Below are positions 28,941-38,843 of a stretch of DNA of 64,000 bases, one piece after another. The notes under the pieces were generated by a model. It did not search any database, had not been told where the DNA came from, and saw only the letters and a list, made by a program, of their open reading frames with translations. How positions within the stretch are numbered: position 1 is the stretch's first letter; each line of letters opens with the position of its first letter. Made by a program: the position numbers and the translations under genes. The stretch covers positions 1,550,001 to 1,614,000 of the forward strand of contig NZ_CP145606.1 in the NCBI RefSeq assembly GCF_028776105.2. Direction: 5' to 3'. This DNA comes from Neisseria leonii (lineage in GTDB: Bacteria; Pseudomonadota; Gammaproteobacteria; Burkholderiales; Neisseriaceae).

Positions 28941-29763
28941 GTTGCCCTCCTCCATGCCTGCGGGTCAGCAGGCCGTAAAGTTTTTCCGTCAAAGGCAGGC
29001 CGACAAACAGGCTCGCATACAGGCCGGTGGCGGTGGAAATCAGGTTGCTCGCACCGGCCAGCGCGATAATCTGTTCTTCGGACTCGGGGAAAGCGGCAAT
29101 CAGCGAGCCGCTGGAAGCCGCCATCATGCTGCCGCTGCCCACCCCCGAAGCCATCGCCAAGGCCTGCGGGCTGAGCGGCGTGTAAGCCGCCAGTACGGCG
29201 GCCAGCAGTCCCAGAAAAACCGCACCGAACACCGTCCCGAACACATACATCGCCATCACGCCGCGTCCTTCGGGCGAATTGAAGCCGTATTTGGACGCAA
29301 TCAGGCCGACATTGGGTTCGCGGCCGATGGAATGCACCATGCCTACGGCCTCGCGCTTCATACCCAGCCAAACCGCCACCGGCAAAGCCAGCAGAATGGT
29401 GCCGAAATTGCCCAACTCCTGTAACAGCAGGGCGGGCCCCATCTGCGCCAGTTTGCCGATATTGGGGCCGATGACGATGCCGATTTTGGCAATCAGCACG
29501 CCCAAGCCCAACACAATTACCGGTTCGGCATTCTGCGATCTCTCCCTGTCCACCAGCGGGGTAAAAAACAGTGCCGCCCCGATGACCAGTGCATACAGCA
29601 GCGGCAGCAGCACGATTGAGCCGACGCCGACTTTGAAGCTGATTTTGCCGACCGATTCGGCCGCCACCACAATCGCCAAAACCAAAAGATGCAGCCGCCA
29701 GTCGCGCAGCAGCTGCCCGATCTGCCGTTCCCCGCCGGCCGTATGGTCCGGTTTCCGTTCCAT
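28924..29763 (-). CDS. DUF3100 domain membrane protein
   Basis: A 279-residue protein with a hydrophilic start and about seven to eight membrane helices from residue 27 on. Family-like segments are AESVGKISFKVGVGSIVLLP, IGIVIGPNIGKLAQMGPALLLQ and IGREPNVGLIASKYGFNSPEG, then SGVGSGSMMAASSGSLIAAFP. DUF3100 genes are commonly found beside M20 amidohydrolases, as here, where the hydrolase is upstream on the same strand. A role in uptake of the hydrolase substrate or export of its product is plausible but unproven. Confidence 0.82.
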   Translation of the reverse strand: MERKPDHTAGGERQIGQLLRDWRLHLLVLAIVVAAESVGKISFKVGVGSIVLLPLLYALVIGAALFFTPLVDRERSQNAEPVIVLGLGVLIAKIGIVIGPNIGKLAQMGPALLLQELGNFGTILLALPVAVWLGMKREAVGMVHSIGREPNVGLIASKYGFNSPEGRGVMAMYVFGTVFGAVFLGLLAAVLAAYTPLSPQALAMASGVGSGSMMAASSGSLIAAFPESEEQIIALAGASNLISTATGLYASLFVGLPLTEKLYGLLTRRHGGGQRAENH

Positions 29764-29812
29764 GATTTCCTCCTGATGGATGCCCCATTGCTAAATTGAG
29801 TGGGCCTGACGG

Positions 29813-31024
29813 TCAGGCAGACTGTGCCGCGCCGCCGGACTGCTCCCGTCCGCGCGGTATGGCCGCCCCGTTGGCAACCAAAGCCAAATAGGCCGCCACC
29901 CCGTGATACAGTGCCGTTTCAGACGGCAGAAAGCATTCGTGGTGCAGTTTGTAGCTGCCGCCCGCCCCGTCGCCCACGCCCAGAAACATAAACGCCCCCG
30001 GCACCTGTTCCAGATAATAGGCGAAATCCTCGCTCGCCATACTCGGCTGCTCCAACAGGCGTACCGACTCTGCACCGAAGGCCGTCTGAAACGCGGTGCG
30101 GGCAAAATCGACGTGGCTGTCGTGGTTGAACGTAACCGGATAGTCGGCGGTATAACGGATTTCGTGCCGCAGGCGGAACGCGGCCGCCACACCGCCCACG
30201 ATGCGCTCGAAGGCCGCCAGCACCTGACGGCGCGTCTGCGGGCGGACGGTACGGATATTGCCGAGGATTCTGGCTTGTTCGGCAATGATATTCGACCCCC
30301 TGCCCGCCGACATCTCGCCGACCGATACCACCACGGCATCGAGCGGGTCGGTTTCGCGGCCGGCAATGCTTTGCAGCGCGGTAATCAGATGCGCGCCGCC
30401 GACCATGGCATCAATGCCCTGATGCGGTGCCGCACCGTGCCCGCCGATGCCGGTCAGCACCACTTCAAATGCGTCCATACTGGCCATCAGCGCCCCGTGG
30501 CGCAGGCCGATCACGCCCGCAGGCAGGTCCGGCCACACATGGAAACCGTAAACACAATCGATATCGGGATCGCGCAGCGCACCGTCGGCAATCAGTTTTT
30601 TGCCGCCCGCACGCATTTCTTCGGCGGGCTGGAAGATAAACTTCACCGTCCCGTGCCAATCGGCCCGCTGCCGTGCCAGTATCCGTGCCGCCGTCAGCAG
30701 CATGGCCGTATGCGCGTCATGCCCGCAGGCGTGCATCACGCCCGCCCGGGTGGAACTGAACGCCGCACCGGTCTGTTCGGCAACCGGCAAAGCATCCATA
30801 TCCGCCCGCAGGCCGATGACCGGCCCGTCGGCCGCCCCGCGCAGAATGCCCACCACACCGGTACCGGCAAAACCCGTCTGTACCTCGATACCCGAAGCGG
30901 CCAATTCGGCCTGTATCAGTGCCGAAGTTTCGTATTCCTCAAATGCCAGCTCGGGCTTGGCGTGTATGGTGCGGCGGATACGCGCCAGATAGGCTTTGTC
31001 CGCTTCGGTCAATTGAATCTGCAT
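29813..31024 (-). CDS. M20-family amidohydrolase (hippurate/N-acyl amino acid hydrolase type)
   Basis: A 403-residue cytoplasmic di-metal amidohydrolase. Motifs are PELAFEEYETSALIQAEL, GLRADMDALPVAEQTG (metal Asp), MHACGHDAHTAMLL (metal Cys/His), FIFQPAEEMRAGGKKLIADG (catalytic Glu pair), TGIGGHGAAPHQGIDAMVG (dimer lid His) and PSMASEDFAYYLEQVPGAF (C-terminal Glu). This matches the M20 aminoacylase/IAA-amino acid hydrolase group. The ATG at 31024 was chosen because a longer frame gives no family match. It heads a three-gene unit with the DUF3100 pair. Confidence 0.93.
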   Translation of the reverse strand: MQIQLTEADKAYLARIRRTIHAKPELAFEEYETSALIQAELAASGIEVQTGFAGTGVVGILRGAADGPVIGLRADMDALPVAEQTGAAFSSTRAGVMHACGHDAHTAMLLTAARILARQRADWHGTVKFIFQPAEEMRAGGKKLIADGALRDPDIDCVYGFHVWPDLPAGVIGLRHGALMASMDAFEVVLTGIGGHGAAPHQGIDAMVGGAHLITALQSIAGRETDPLDAVVVSVGEMSAGRGSNIIAEQARILGNIRTVRPQTRRQVLAAFERIVGGVAAAFRLRHEIRYTADYPVTFNHDSHVDFARTAFQTAFGAESVRLLEQPSMASEDFAYYLEQVPGAFMFLGVGDGAGGSYKLHHECFLPSETALYHGVAAYLALVANGAAIPRGREQSGGAAQSA

Positions 31025-31290
31025 CCGTCCCTCCGTCCTTGTCCGAATCGGGAAAACTGTACCGCAAATGTCCCCGCTGCTCAAATCCGGCACGGCGGCC
31101 TGTCATCAAACCGCCATCAAAACGGGCAATACTGTCGGATTGGCTGGCCGCTGCCGGGCGTTTTCGGGGCATTTTCAGACGGCCTGCCGCTCCGCAGCCG
31201 CTTTTTCGCCCCGCCTGTGCCGATTTGGCTTATCATTGCCTTCCCCACCGTGGGTTCACGGCTTTATCCACCACTTCGTAAAGGTTGAAC

Positions 31291-33204
31291 ATGACTTGGA
31301 CGATTTCCGATTCCGCATCTTTATACGGTATCAAACATTGGGGCGACGGCTATTTCACCGTCAATCAGGAAGGCCGCGTGGCCGTTACGCCCAACCGCAG
31401 CAGCGGTGTCGGGGTTGATCTCTACGGCCTGATTGCCGAATTGAACGAGCGCGGCCACGACCTGCCGATGCTGTTCCGTTTTCCCGATATTCTGCAAGAC
31501 CGCGTATTGCGCCTGTGCCGCGCATTTAACCGCTCCATCCGCAAAAACGATTATCAGGGGCGCTACACCGCGATTTATCCGATTAAAGTCAATCAGCAGG
31601 AAAGCGTGGTCAAAAACATCATCGTACCCAAAAACGACGAAGTCTCCATCGGGCTGGAAGCGGGCAGCAAGCCCGAATTGATGATTGTGCTGGCCTTCGC
31701 CCCCAAAGGCGGCGCGATTGTGTGCAACGGCTACAAAGACCGCGAATTTATCCGTCTGGCACTGATGGGGCAGAAACTCGGCCACGAAGTGTTTATCGTG
31801 ATCGAAAAAGAAGCCGAAGTGGATTTGGTGATACAGGAATCGGCCAAACTGGGCGTAACCGCCAATATCGGCCTGCGCGTGCGCCTCTCTTCACTCGCTT
31901 CCAGCAAATGGGCCGACACCGGCGGCGAAAAAGGCAAATTCGGCCTCTCCGCCGCCCAACTGCTCTCCGCCGCCGACAAACTCAAAGCGGCCGGCTTGGG
32001 CGGTGCCGTGCGCCTGATGCACTTTCACATGGGGTCGCAGATTTCCAATATCGCCGACTACCGCAGCGGCTTCAAAGAAGCCGTACGCTACTTTGCCGAG
32101 CTGCGCACCCTCGGTCTGCCGATCGATTATGTCGATGTCGGCGGCGGCTTGGGCGTGGATTACGACGGCACCCACTCGCGCAACACCAGCTCCATCAATT
32201 ACGACATCGGCGAGTATTCGCACACCATCATCTCCATGTTGCGCGAATACTGCGACGAATACGGTATCCCCCACCCCCACGTCTTTTCCGAATCCGGCCG
32301 CGCCATGACCGCGCACCATGCCGTTTTAGTGATGAACGTAACCGATGTGGAAAGCCTGCCCGAAGACGTGCCCGGCACCGGCAACACGGCAGAATGGTCG
32401 TTTGCCACCCAAAAACTGGCCGCCCTGCTGGAAAAAGGCATCGACAGCGAAATGGTGACCGAAACCTACTACCGCGTCGGCCACTATCTGGCCGAAGTCA
32501 CCGAAAACTACATCGAAGGGCGCGTTTCCTTGCAGGAAAAAGCACTGGCCGAACAGATACACGCCGTGTTGTGCCGCCGCATGAAAACCTGCCTGTCCGC
32601 CGACGGACGCAGCCAGCGGCAGGTATACGACGATTTGAACGACAAACTGGCCGACAAATACTTCTGCAATTTCAGCGTCTTCCAAAGCCTGCCCGACACC
32701 TGGGCCATCGGACAGGTTCTGCCGATTATGCCGATTCACCGTCTGGACGAAAAACCGTCCCGCCGCGCCGTGTTACAGGATTTGACCTGCGATTCAGACG
32801 GCAAAGTCAGCCAATACGTTGACCGCCAGAGCATCGAACCGAGTATGCCCGTTCACGCACTCAAAACGGGCGAGCCGTATATCTTGGGCGTATTTATGGT
32901 GGGCGCGTATCAGGAAATTCTGGGCGATATGCACAACCTCTTCGGCGACACCGACTCGGTCAATGTCTATGTCCGCGACGACGGCACTGTCGAATACGGC
33001 GGCATGGAAGAACACGACACCATCGAAGACATGCTCAAATATGTGCATCTGGAAGCCGACGAAGTCATCAACAAATTCGAAGAAAAAACCCGCTGGGCCA
33101 AACTCAAACCCGCCGAGCGCAAACTCTTCACCGCCGAATTTCTCCACGCACTCAAACAAAGCAGCTATCTGAGCTTGGAAGATGAAGACGGAGAAACCGC
33201 ATAA
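31291..33204 (+). CDS. speA: biosynthetic arginine decarboxylase
   Basis: PLP enzyme converting arginine to agmatine for putrescine synthesis, 637 residues, fold type III. The PLP lysine is in [14 protein letters not shown] near residue 100. Other landmarks are [37 protein letters not shown] and the C-terminal [20 protein letters not shown]. The ATG at 31291 lies seven bases after AAAGG; a TTG two codons earlier is the only alternative. It is monocistronic, ending in an uptake-sequence terminator. Confidence 0.97.
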   Translation: MTWTISDSASLYGIKHWGDGYFTVNQEGRVAVTPNRSSGVGVDLYGLIAELNERGHDLPMLFRFPDILQDRVLRLCRAFNRSIRKNDYQGRYTAIYPIKVNQQESVVKNIIVPKNDEVSIGLEAGSKPELMIVLAFAPKGGAIVCNGYKDREFIRLALMGQKLGHEVFIVIEKEAEVDLVIQESAKLGVTANIGLRVRLSSLASSKWADTGGEKGKFGLSAAQLLSAADKLKAAGLGGAVRLMHFHMGSQISNIADYRSGFKEAVRYFAELRTLGLPIDYVDVGGGLGVDYDGTHSRNTSSINYDIGEYSHTIISMLREYCDEYGIPHPHVFSESGRAMTAHHAVLVMNVTDVESLPEDVPGTGNTAEWSFATQKLAALLEKGIDSEMVTETYYRVGHYLAEVTENYIEGRVSLQEKALAEQIHAVLCRRMKTCLSADGRSQRQVYDDLNDKLADKYFCNFSVFQSLPDTWAIGQVLPIMPIHRLDEKPSRRAVLQDLTCDSDGKVSQYVDRQSIEPSMPVHALKTGEPYILGVFMVGAYQEILGDMHNLFGDTDSVNVYVRDDGTVEYGGMEEHDTIEDMLKYVHLEADEVINKFEEKTRWAKLKPAERKLFTAEFLHALKQSSYLSLEDEDGETA

Positions 33205-33215
33205 TCCAAACTCAA

Positions 33216-33257
33216 AGGCCGTCTGAAAACACTGAATAATGCGTTTTCAGACGGCCT
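33216..33257. terminator. bidirectional terminator after speA
   Basis: AGGCCGTCTGAAAAC (33216-33230) and GTTTTCAGACGGCCT (33243-33257) form a 15-bp stem between the convergent speA and NRAMP relic. Confidence 0.8.
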
Positions 33258-33279
33258 CTTTATCGGCGGGACGGCAATA

Positions 33280-33879
33280 TCAGGCCATCAGGTTGCCGAT
33301 ATATTTAATCAGCGTTTGCGCACTCAGAACCGCCATGGCGATCACCACCACGCCTGCCGGCGTCATCCACAGCGGGTGTTTAAGGATACGGAAGTATAAG
33401 CCGCACCGATAACCGAGGTAATCGACGCCGCCCAAATCACGATGCCGAAAATAATCAGGCCGAAGTTGCCCGCCACATATTGGAACGGGGTGGACGCGGG
33501 GTTGGCTTTGTCCAACTGCACGCCCTGAGACACCACGCCCAAAACGGCCGGAAACAGAATCACGCGCATGACCGAGGCAATCAGAATCGCCGATACGCAG
33601 ATTCAGCCCCAAGCCCGCACCGCCAACGTTGCCGATGTTGAACGCCAGCCCGCCCATCACAGTCAGCAGCGCAAGGAAATAGCCCGCGCCGGGAAACACT
33701 TGGTTGGCAATATCCTGCGCGCGCCGTCCGAAAACGGTAATGATGCACCAGATATTGAGCTGCGCGCCGATGTCCGACAAAATGGACAGCAGAATGACAA
33801 AGCCGAAACCGGCCATCAGCGTTTGGGTAAAGGTGGCGGTTTGTGTCAGAAAACCGGGGCCGATGGCCGAGGTGCCCAT
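33280..33879 (-). pseudogene. NRAMP-family divalent metal transporter relic
   Basis: The N-terminal frame (MGTSAIGPGFLTQTATFTQT through GLAFNIGNVGGAGLGLN) is a clear NRAMP-type start. At about 33605 it jumps phase to a later part of the transporter (AILIASVMRVILFPAVLGVV, ... FGLIIFGIVIWAASITSVIG), and at about 33385 to the last helix (TPAGVVVIAMAVLSAQTLIK). The intervening helices are missing. About 200 codons remain of the roughly 400 expected, so two internal deletions have destroyed the gene. Confidence 0.8.
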
Positions 33880-33943
33880 AGGAAGGCGGCATTCATCTAG
33901 ATTGGAAGCAAATCAGTTAACAACGCTTTTGTAGGAAATAAGA

Positions 33944-34738
33944 ATGAAAACCTTATCGATTCTTTTTGCCCGCATCATTATACGAAAGTGGACATTCGCT
34001 TTTCTTATCAATTTTTGTGGTTTTTTATTGGTTTTTTTATTTTTTAAAAAGACCGTTTGGAATGGTATTGGAGATGATTGGCACGAAGTTTTGATGACAG
34101 GGTTCACGTTGTTTGTAATACTACCCGTTGTTTTTCTATTTCTTTGTATACCTACTACAGCCTCAGTGATTCACTGTATTGGTTGGCGGCTATGCCGGAA
34201 AACCATCGTGCGATATGGCGAACGTGCAAATGCCATTATGGAAACAGTTTCTGAGGTTACCAATCCCCTGATCCGTGCGGAGAATGACCGAACCTTCCGT
34301 TATGTGTTTTCATTTGTTGATGCATCTGGACAAAGACATACCAAATTTTTTCTGAAGTCTGGCGATAGCCCAACGGCTGTTGAAGAGGATGGAGTGCCCA
34401 CTTATCCTAAAGAAAAGTTTGTCCGTTATCCCAAACTCGGTGAAAAGTTTGAAGTCTTATACTTAAAGGGATTAGAAAAACACCCAATAATCTTAAATAC
34501 AGGTAATAGTGAATTTGTTCGCCATATCCAAGAGGAACATCGGCAAAATATTATCCGGCAATTAAGCGAGCGTGTGAGTAACACGAAAATCCTTGCAGAT
34601 GCGGATCCCCATAATCCGGAACGGCAAAGGCTTTATCAGCAGGCACAACAGGATTTATACAATTACCAGCAATTTGGCACTGAGCCTATGCTCATAGAAT
34701 CATTTTCAAGAGGGTTGGTATTTAAATCAAATCCATAG
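33944..34738 (+). CDS. AT-rich hypothetical membrane protein (DUF3592-like features)
   Basis: A 264-residue protein with two N-terminal helices (AFLINFCGFLLVFLFF and TGFTLFVILPVVFLFLCIP) and a soluble remainder. The middle region RYVFSFVDASGQRHTKFF...YPKLGEKFEVLYLKGLEKHP has the shape of DUF3592-type beta domains (a strand, a DxxG turn, then a p-G-x-x-v-x-V-l-Y repeat). The end is helical and polar (IIRQLSERVSNTKIL). Start ATG at 33944 follows AGGAAATAAGA. Base composition is far more AT-rich than flanking genes, so it is probably acquired. Function unknown. Confidence 0.7.
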   Translation: MKTLSILFARIIIRKWTFAFLINFCGFLLVFLFFKKTVWNGIGDDWHEVLMTGFTLFVILPVVFLFLCIPTTASVIHCIGWRLCRKTIVRYGERANAIMETVSEVTNPLIRAENDRTFRYVFSFVDASGQRHTKFFLKSGDSPTAVEEDGVPTYPKEKFVRYPKLGEKFEVLYLKGLEKHPIILNTGNSEFVRHIQEEHRQNIIRQLSERVSNTKILADADPHNPERQRLYQQAQQDLYNYQQFGTEPMLIESFSRGLVFKSNP

Positions 34739-34784
34739 TCCTAAACCTGTCACAATCATGTCAGTTACTCTCGTTAGACTGGGT

Positions 34785-34859
34785 CTAAATTAGGGAGTAG
34801 TGATTTACTAAATATAAAACTTTTTCTATTAAGGCGCTGCGCCGGGCAGATTGGGACAT
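34785..34859 (-). CDS. possible 24-residue peptide gene
   Basis: An ATG at 34859 preceded by a strong AGGAGATAACC ribosome-binding site opens a short frame (MSQSARRSALIEKVLYLVNH then YSLI) ending at 34785. The C-terminal half is a potential amphipathic helix. It could be a micro-peptide or the stub of a truncated gene. No family recognised; the ribosome-binding site is the only support. Confidence 0.25.
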   Translation of the reverse strand: MSQSARRSALIEKVLYLVNHYSLI

Positions 34860-34981
34860 GGTTATCTCCTGTTGCAGGGAAAAGAAAACGGCAGACAGAG
34901 CCAAACGGAAATCTGCATACCGTGCAAACGGCCGCCGGCTCCTTTCTGCCTGATATGCAGGGGGAGTGTTTTCAGACGGCC

Positions 34982-36211
34982 TTACGGTACGGCCAAAACC
35001 GCACAATTGCACAAATCGCTGCTGTCAAAACGCGTTTCGTCGCCCGCTTTCAGGCCGGGGACGGGGAACAGGCGCACGGTCAGCGGTTTGTTGAGGCGGA
35101 AAGCCATCGTTCCGGTATCCCGCATCAGGGCGGCGATTTTCTGCGGCGGGGTGTCGCCCGCAATGGGGACGGTGTCCAAACCGATGCCGCATACGCTGCT
35201 GTAAGTGAGCAGCGCGCGGATATCGAACCGGTCGGCGCGGGTGGCTTCGGCCAAACCTTCGTCTTCGGTAACCGCCAGCATCAGGCCGGAAAAGCCCTGC
35301 ATCTGCACACCGGCAAGTGATTTGAACACGCGCGTGAGCAGTGCGGAAGCTTCTACTGTCCCCGCCGCGCCGAAATACGGTACGCGCAGCCCGCGATACA
35401 CATCTACCATAGAGGCACAGTTTTTCGACGGCGCAGCCGAAGTGTCCATGCCCGCATAATGCCAGCCCGCACCCAATTCATGCGCCGACACCAAAGCCTG
35501 CACCGCATCAACATGATGCTGCAAGGCGTTGCGCATGGCCGTAAAGGCCGTCTGAAAAAAGGCCGCCTGCTCTTGCGGCTGCCCGTTCAGGTTTTGCAGC
35601 GCAGCCACCAGCAAGTCGGGGGTTTCCAAGCCGAGCACCAGACATTTACCCGCGCCGGCGCGATGGTAGGATGCGGGGAAATACGGAATCAGCGGCGCAC
35701 AGTTAAAATTGACGGTGAAATTAAAGTTGCCCATGCCCTCGGGCGTGATGCGGGCGATTTCAGCCACGGCTTCGGTGCAGCGCAAGATGGTTTCATTGTC
35801 GAGAAAACCGTTTTCGTCCTGCCCGATATTGACACAGGCGTTGCACAAATCGCCGTATTCGCGGATCAGTTCGGGCAGCAGGGCGATTTCCTGCGGTGTG
35901 CGCGCTTCGCCCACGGCAAAACGGATACGCAGACCGTTTTCGTTGAGGGCGCCCAAAATGCGCCGGATTTCGGCCAAACCTTCACCGGCCGCCGCCGCAT
36001 CGGCGGTATCCAGATATTCGCCGAACGGATTGCTGACGATGCGCACCGACTGCACAATGTAGCCGCCCGCCGCCAGCGCGGCCGCCAATCGGTCGCATTC
36101 GCGCTTGGCTTCACCCAGAATCTGCGGCCATTCGGCACGGTCGGCTCCAAGCACAGTAAACGCCGTTACCGCGCGCACGCGGCATAAATCTTTTTGTGTC
36201 AAATCCTGCAT
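34982..36211 (-). CDS. DUF711 (PFL/UPF0210-related) family protein
   Basis: A 409-residue cytoplasmic protein. Conserved features are RVRAVTAFTVL near the start, VRIVSNPFGEYL, CVNIGQDENGFLDN, GNFNFTVNFNCAPLIPYFPA and MDTSAAPSKNCASMVDVYRG. The family has been linked to glycyl-radical-like or nucleotide-binding folds but its reaction is unknown. ATG at 36211 with GGAAAG eight bases upstream. It lies just downstream of the 5-oxoprolinase genes on the same strand. Confidence 0.85.
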   Translation of the reverse strand: MQDLTQKDLCRVRAVTAFTVLGADRAEWPQILGEAKRECDRLAAALAAGGYIVQSVRIVSNPFGEYLDTADAAAAGEGLAEIRRILGALNENGLRIRFAVGEARTPQEIALLPELIREYGDLCNACVNIGQDENGFLDNETILRCTEAVAEIARITPEGMGNFNFTVNFNCAPLIPYFPASYHRAGAGKCLVLGLETPDLLVAALQNLNGQPQEQAAFFQTAFTAMRNALQHHVDAVQALVSAHELGAGWHYAGMDTSAAPSKNCASMVDVYRGLRVPYFGAAGTVEASALLTRVFKSLAGVQMQGFSGLMLAVTEDEGLAEATRADRFDIRALLTYSSVCGIGLDTVPIAGDTPPQKIAALMRDTGTMAFRLNKPLTVRLFPVPGLKAGDETRFDSSDLCNCAVLAVP

Positions 36212-36305
36212 CGAAATGTCTTTCCGGCCGGACGGCCTGACTGATTAAAATCGATTCAAAAATGCCGTCAGCCGTCTGCTGCGGAATAGAGGCGGCGCGT
36301 TTTTT

Positions 36306-37043
36306 TCAGACGGCCTGCACCGCGATGCCCGCCGCCTGCAATGCGGCACGGATACGGTCGGCAAAGTCGAGCGCGTGCGCGCCGTCGCCGTGCAGGCAGA
36401 TGCTGTCGGCACGCACCGGCACACGGCTGCCGTCCACCGCCGTTACCGTGCCTTCGCGCACCATCTGCAACACCTGCGCTACCGCTTCATCGTCGCTGTC
36501 CACCTGTGCATCGGGGCGGGTGCGCGGCACCAGCGTGCCGTCGGGCAGGTAGCGGCGGTCGGCAAATACTTCCGAAACCGTTCCCAATCCGGCCGCTTCA
36601 CCCGCCGCCAACAGCAGGCTGCCGGAAAGTGCCATCAGTTTCAGGTTCGGATTGAAACCGCGCACGGTATCGGCGATTACGGCAGCCAATTCCGCATCCT
36701 GCGCGGCTTGGTTATACAGCGCACCGTGCGGTTTCACATAGGCCGTTTCCACGCCTGCGGCCGCACACAAGGCCTGCAATGCGCCTAATTGGTAGCGCAG
36801 GTGGGCGCGCAATTCGTGTTCAGGCAAATTCATCGTGCGTCGGCCGAAGTTTTCGCGGTCGGGGAAGCTCGGGTGCGCGCCGACACGCACGCCGTTCTGT
36901 TTCGCCCACACCAGCGCGGCCGCCATGTCCGCCGCCCCGCCCGCATGAAGCCCGCAGCAGATGTTGGCAGACGTTACGCGCCGCAGCAATGCCTCGTCGT
37001 TACCGCAGCCTTCGGCCAAATCGGCGTTTAAATCTACTTGCAT
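36306..37043 (-). CDS. pxpA: 5-oxoprolinase subunit A (LamB/YcsF family)
   Basis: One of three subunits of the bacterial ATP-dependent 5-oxoprolinase that opens pyroglutamate to glutamate. It is 245 residues long. The family signature is at the N-terminus ([20 protein letters not shown], then [15 protein letters not shown]). [15 protein letters not shown] lies near residue 103. It follows pxpC on the same strand, separated by 67 bases with one uptake sequence. Confidence 0.95.
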   Translation of the reverse strand: MQVDLNADLAEGCGNDEALLRRVTSANICCGLHAGGAADMAAALVWAKQNGVRVGAHPSFPDRENFGRRTMNLPEHELRAHLRYQLGALQALCAAAGVETAYVKPHGALYNQAAQDAELAAVIADTVRGFNPNLKLMALSGSLLLAAGEAAGLGTVSEVFADRRYLPDGTLVPRTRPDAQVDSDDEAVAQVLQMVREGTVTAVDGSRVPVRADSICLHGDGAHALDFADRIRAALQAAGIAVQAV

Positions 37044-37110
37044 GATGTTTCCTTCTCCGGCGGCGGCCGACGCGCACGAGGCCGTCTGAACGGCCGCCGC
37101 CCGTTCCCGT

Positions 37111-38034
37111 TTATACTGCCGCGATGCGGCGGATCTGGTTCAGATAGGCTTCGTTGCGGCGCAGCAGGCGGGCGGCCTGTGCGGCATCGGCCGCCTGAAA
37201 ATAGACTTTGCTGCCGAAACGGATTTGCGCCAGCCGCCCCAAATCGGCCTGTGCCACAGCGGCAATTTTAGGGTAGCCGCCGGTGGTCTGCGTATCCGCC
37301 ATCAGGATAATCGGCTGCCCCGACGGCGGCACTTGCACCGTGCCGAACTGTACGGCATGGGACAGCATTTCGGCTTCCTGCACCCGCTCCAATCCGCCGC
37401 CGCCGAAACGGTAGCCCATGCGGTTGCTGTCGCTTTGCAGCGTCCAGCCGTTCTGCCAGAAGCGGTAGTGCGCTTTTTGGCTGAACAGATGATATTCGGA
37501 AGAAGGCAGAGCATGGATGCGGTCGGTGAGCGCAATCGGCGCGATGCCCATTTCGGGCAGGCTGCGGCCGTCTGAAAACGTGGGCAGTTCGTCGCCTGCT
37601 TTGAGGCTGCGCCCGTGAAAACCGCCGAATGCGGCTTTCAGGTCGGTGCTGCGCGAACCCAGCACTTCCGGCACATCGATACCGCCCTGCACGCACAGAT
37701 AAGCGTACATGCCCTGCACGGCGCGCACCAGCCGCAGCGTCTGCCCCGCCCGCGCGGTATAACGCCAATACGAATACACCGCGCGGCCGTCCAAATCGGC
37801 TTCATAGGCCGCGCCGGTCAGACAAAATGCCGTATCGCGTGCAAACACCAGCGTCAAACCGCCCAAAGCGATTTCGACGGCGGCCGCGTGTTCCTCGTTG
37901 CCCAGCAACAGATTGCCCGCCCGCAAGGCCAAAGTATCCATGGCGCCCGCGTGGCCGATACCCGAACTGCGGTGGCCGTAACGCCCCAAATCCTGTACCG
38001 CCGCCGGTGCGGCGGCCTGTTTGATGACCAACAT
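37111..38034 (-). CDS. pxpC: 5-oxoprolinase subunit C (biotin-dependent carboxyltransferase-like)
   Basis: Subunit C of 5-oxoprolinase (KipA/allophanate hydrolase subunit 2 fold), 307 residues. Motifs are [20 protein letters not shown] near residue 17, [20 protein letters not shown] and [20 protein letters not shown]. Its ATG overlaps the pxpB stop by one base. Gene order here is pxpB-pxpC-pxpA. Confidence 0.95.
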   Translation of the reverse strand: MLVIKQAAAPAAVQDLGRYGHRSSGIGHAGAMDTLALRAGNLLLGNEEHAAAVEIALGGLTLVFARDTAFCLTGAAYEADLDGRAVYSYWRYTARAGQTLRLVRAVQGMYAYLCVQGGIDVPEVLGSRSTDLKAAFGGFHGRSLKAGDELPTFSDGRSLPEMGIAPIALTDRIHALPSSEYHLFSQKAHYRFWQNGWTLQSDSNRMGYRFGGGGLERVQEAEMLSHAVQFGTVQVPPSGQPIILMADTQTTGGYPKIAAVAQADLGRLAQIRFGSKVYFQAADAAQAARLLRRNEAYLNQIRRIAAV

Positions 38035-38702
38035 CAGTCCACCCCCGATCCATATTCGGCCGAAGCCGCGACAAACTGCACCGTATCGCCAGCCGCCAGC
38101 AGCGTGGGCGGATTTTTTTGCGCATCAAACAGCGGCAGTGCCGTGCGCCCGATAATCTGCCAGCCTCCGGGCGAGGCAAACGGATACACGCCCGTCTGCG
38201 CCCCGCCGATGCCCACCGAACCGGCTGCCACCTGCGTACGCGGTACGGCGCGGCGCGGGGTATGCAGGTTTTCCGGCAGGCCGCCCAGATACGGGAAGCC
38301 GGGCTGGAAACCCATCATAAACACGGTGTACACCGTTTCCGTATGCCGCCGCACTACCTCTTCGGGCGAAATGGCGTGAAACGCCGCCACTTCGCCCAAA
38401 TCGGGGCCGCCCGCGCCGCCGTAATGTACGGGAATCTCGACATGCCGCCCTCGGTAATCGGCCGCCGATACTTTCGGCCACAAAGCTTCCAGCGCGGCGG
38501 CCGTGTCGTTCAGACGGCCTGCCTCATACACAAACACGGTGAGATTGTTCATGCCCACCACGGTTTCGGCCACACCGGCCAAGGCCGATACCGCATCGGC
38601 AAACGCCCACAAACGCCGCTGCCGGCCCAAATCGGCCGGCGGCGGCAACATAAATGCCAGCGCATTTTCGCTGACGGCAGTCAGTTGGTATTCTTTCGTC
38701 AT
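38034..38702 (-). CDS. pxpB: 5-oxoprolinase subunit B (KipI family)
   Basis: Subunit B of 5-oxoprolinase (KipI/allophanate hydrolase subunit 1 fold), 222 residues. Landmarks are VETVVGMNNLTVFV-like start region, EIPVHYGGAGGPDLGEVA, FMMGFQPGFPYLGGLPENLH and the glycine-rich SVGIGGAQTGVYPFASPGGW. It is the first gene of the operon. Confidence 0.95.
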   Translation of the reverse strand: MTKEYQLTAVSENALAFMLPPPADLGRQRRLWAFADAVSALAGVAETVVGMNNLTVFVYEAGRLNDTAAALEALWPKVSAADYRGRHVEIPVHYGGAGGPDLGEVAAFHAISPEEVVRRHTETVYTVFMMGFQPGFPYLGGLPENLHTPRRAVPRTQVAAGSVGIGGAQTGVYPFASPGGWQIIGRTALPLFDAQKNPPTLLAAGDTVQFVAASAEYGSGVD

Positions 38703-38843
38703 ATTTTTGATGTGCGTAAAAGTAAAAGTTTAGAGTTTTTACCTTCGGCCATCATACGCAAGTTCCCCTTGACCCACAACCAACCCTCTCAGGCTTTCGT
38801 TGCCGCTGTATTCAAGCGTATGTATGCCGCCACAGCTTCCCGC

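Noticed and set aside
33363..33569. The 68-codon frame inside the NRAMP relic as a separate small gene
   Set aside because: Its sequence is the middle of the same transporter in another phase, so it is a fragment.
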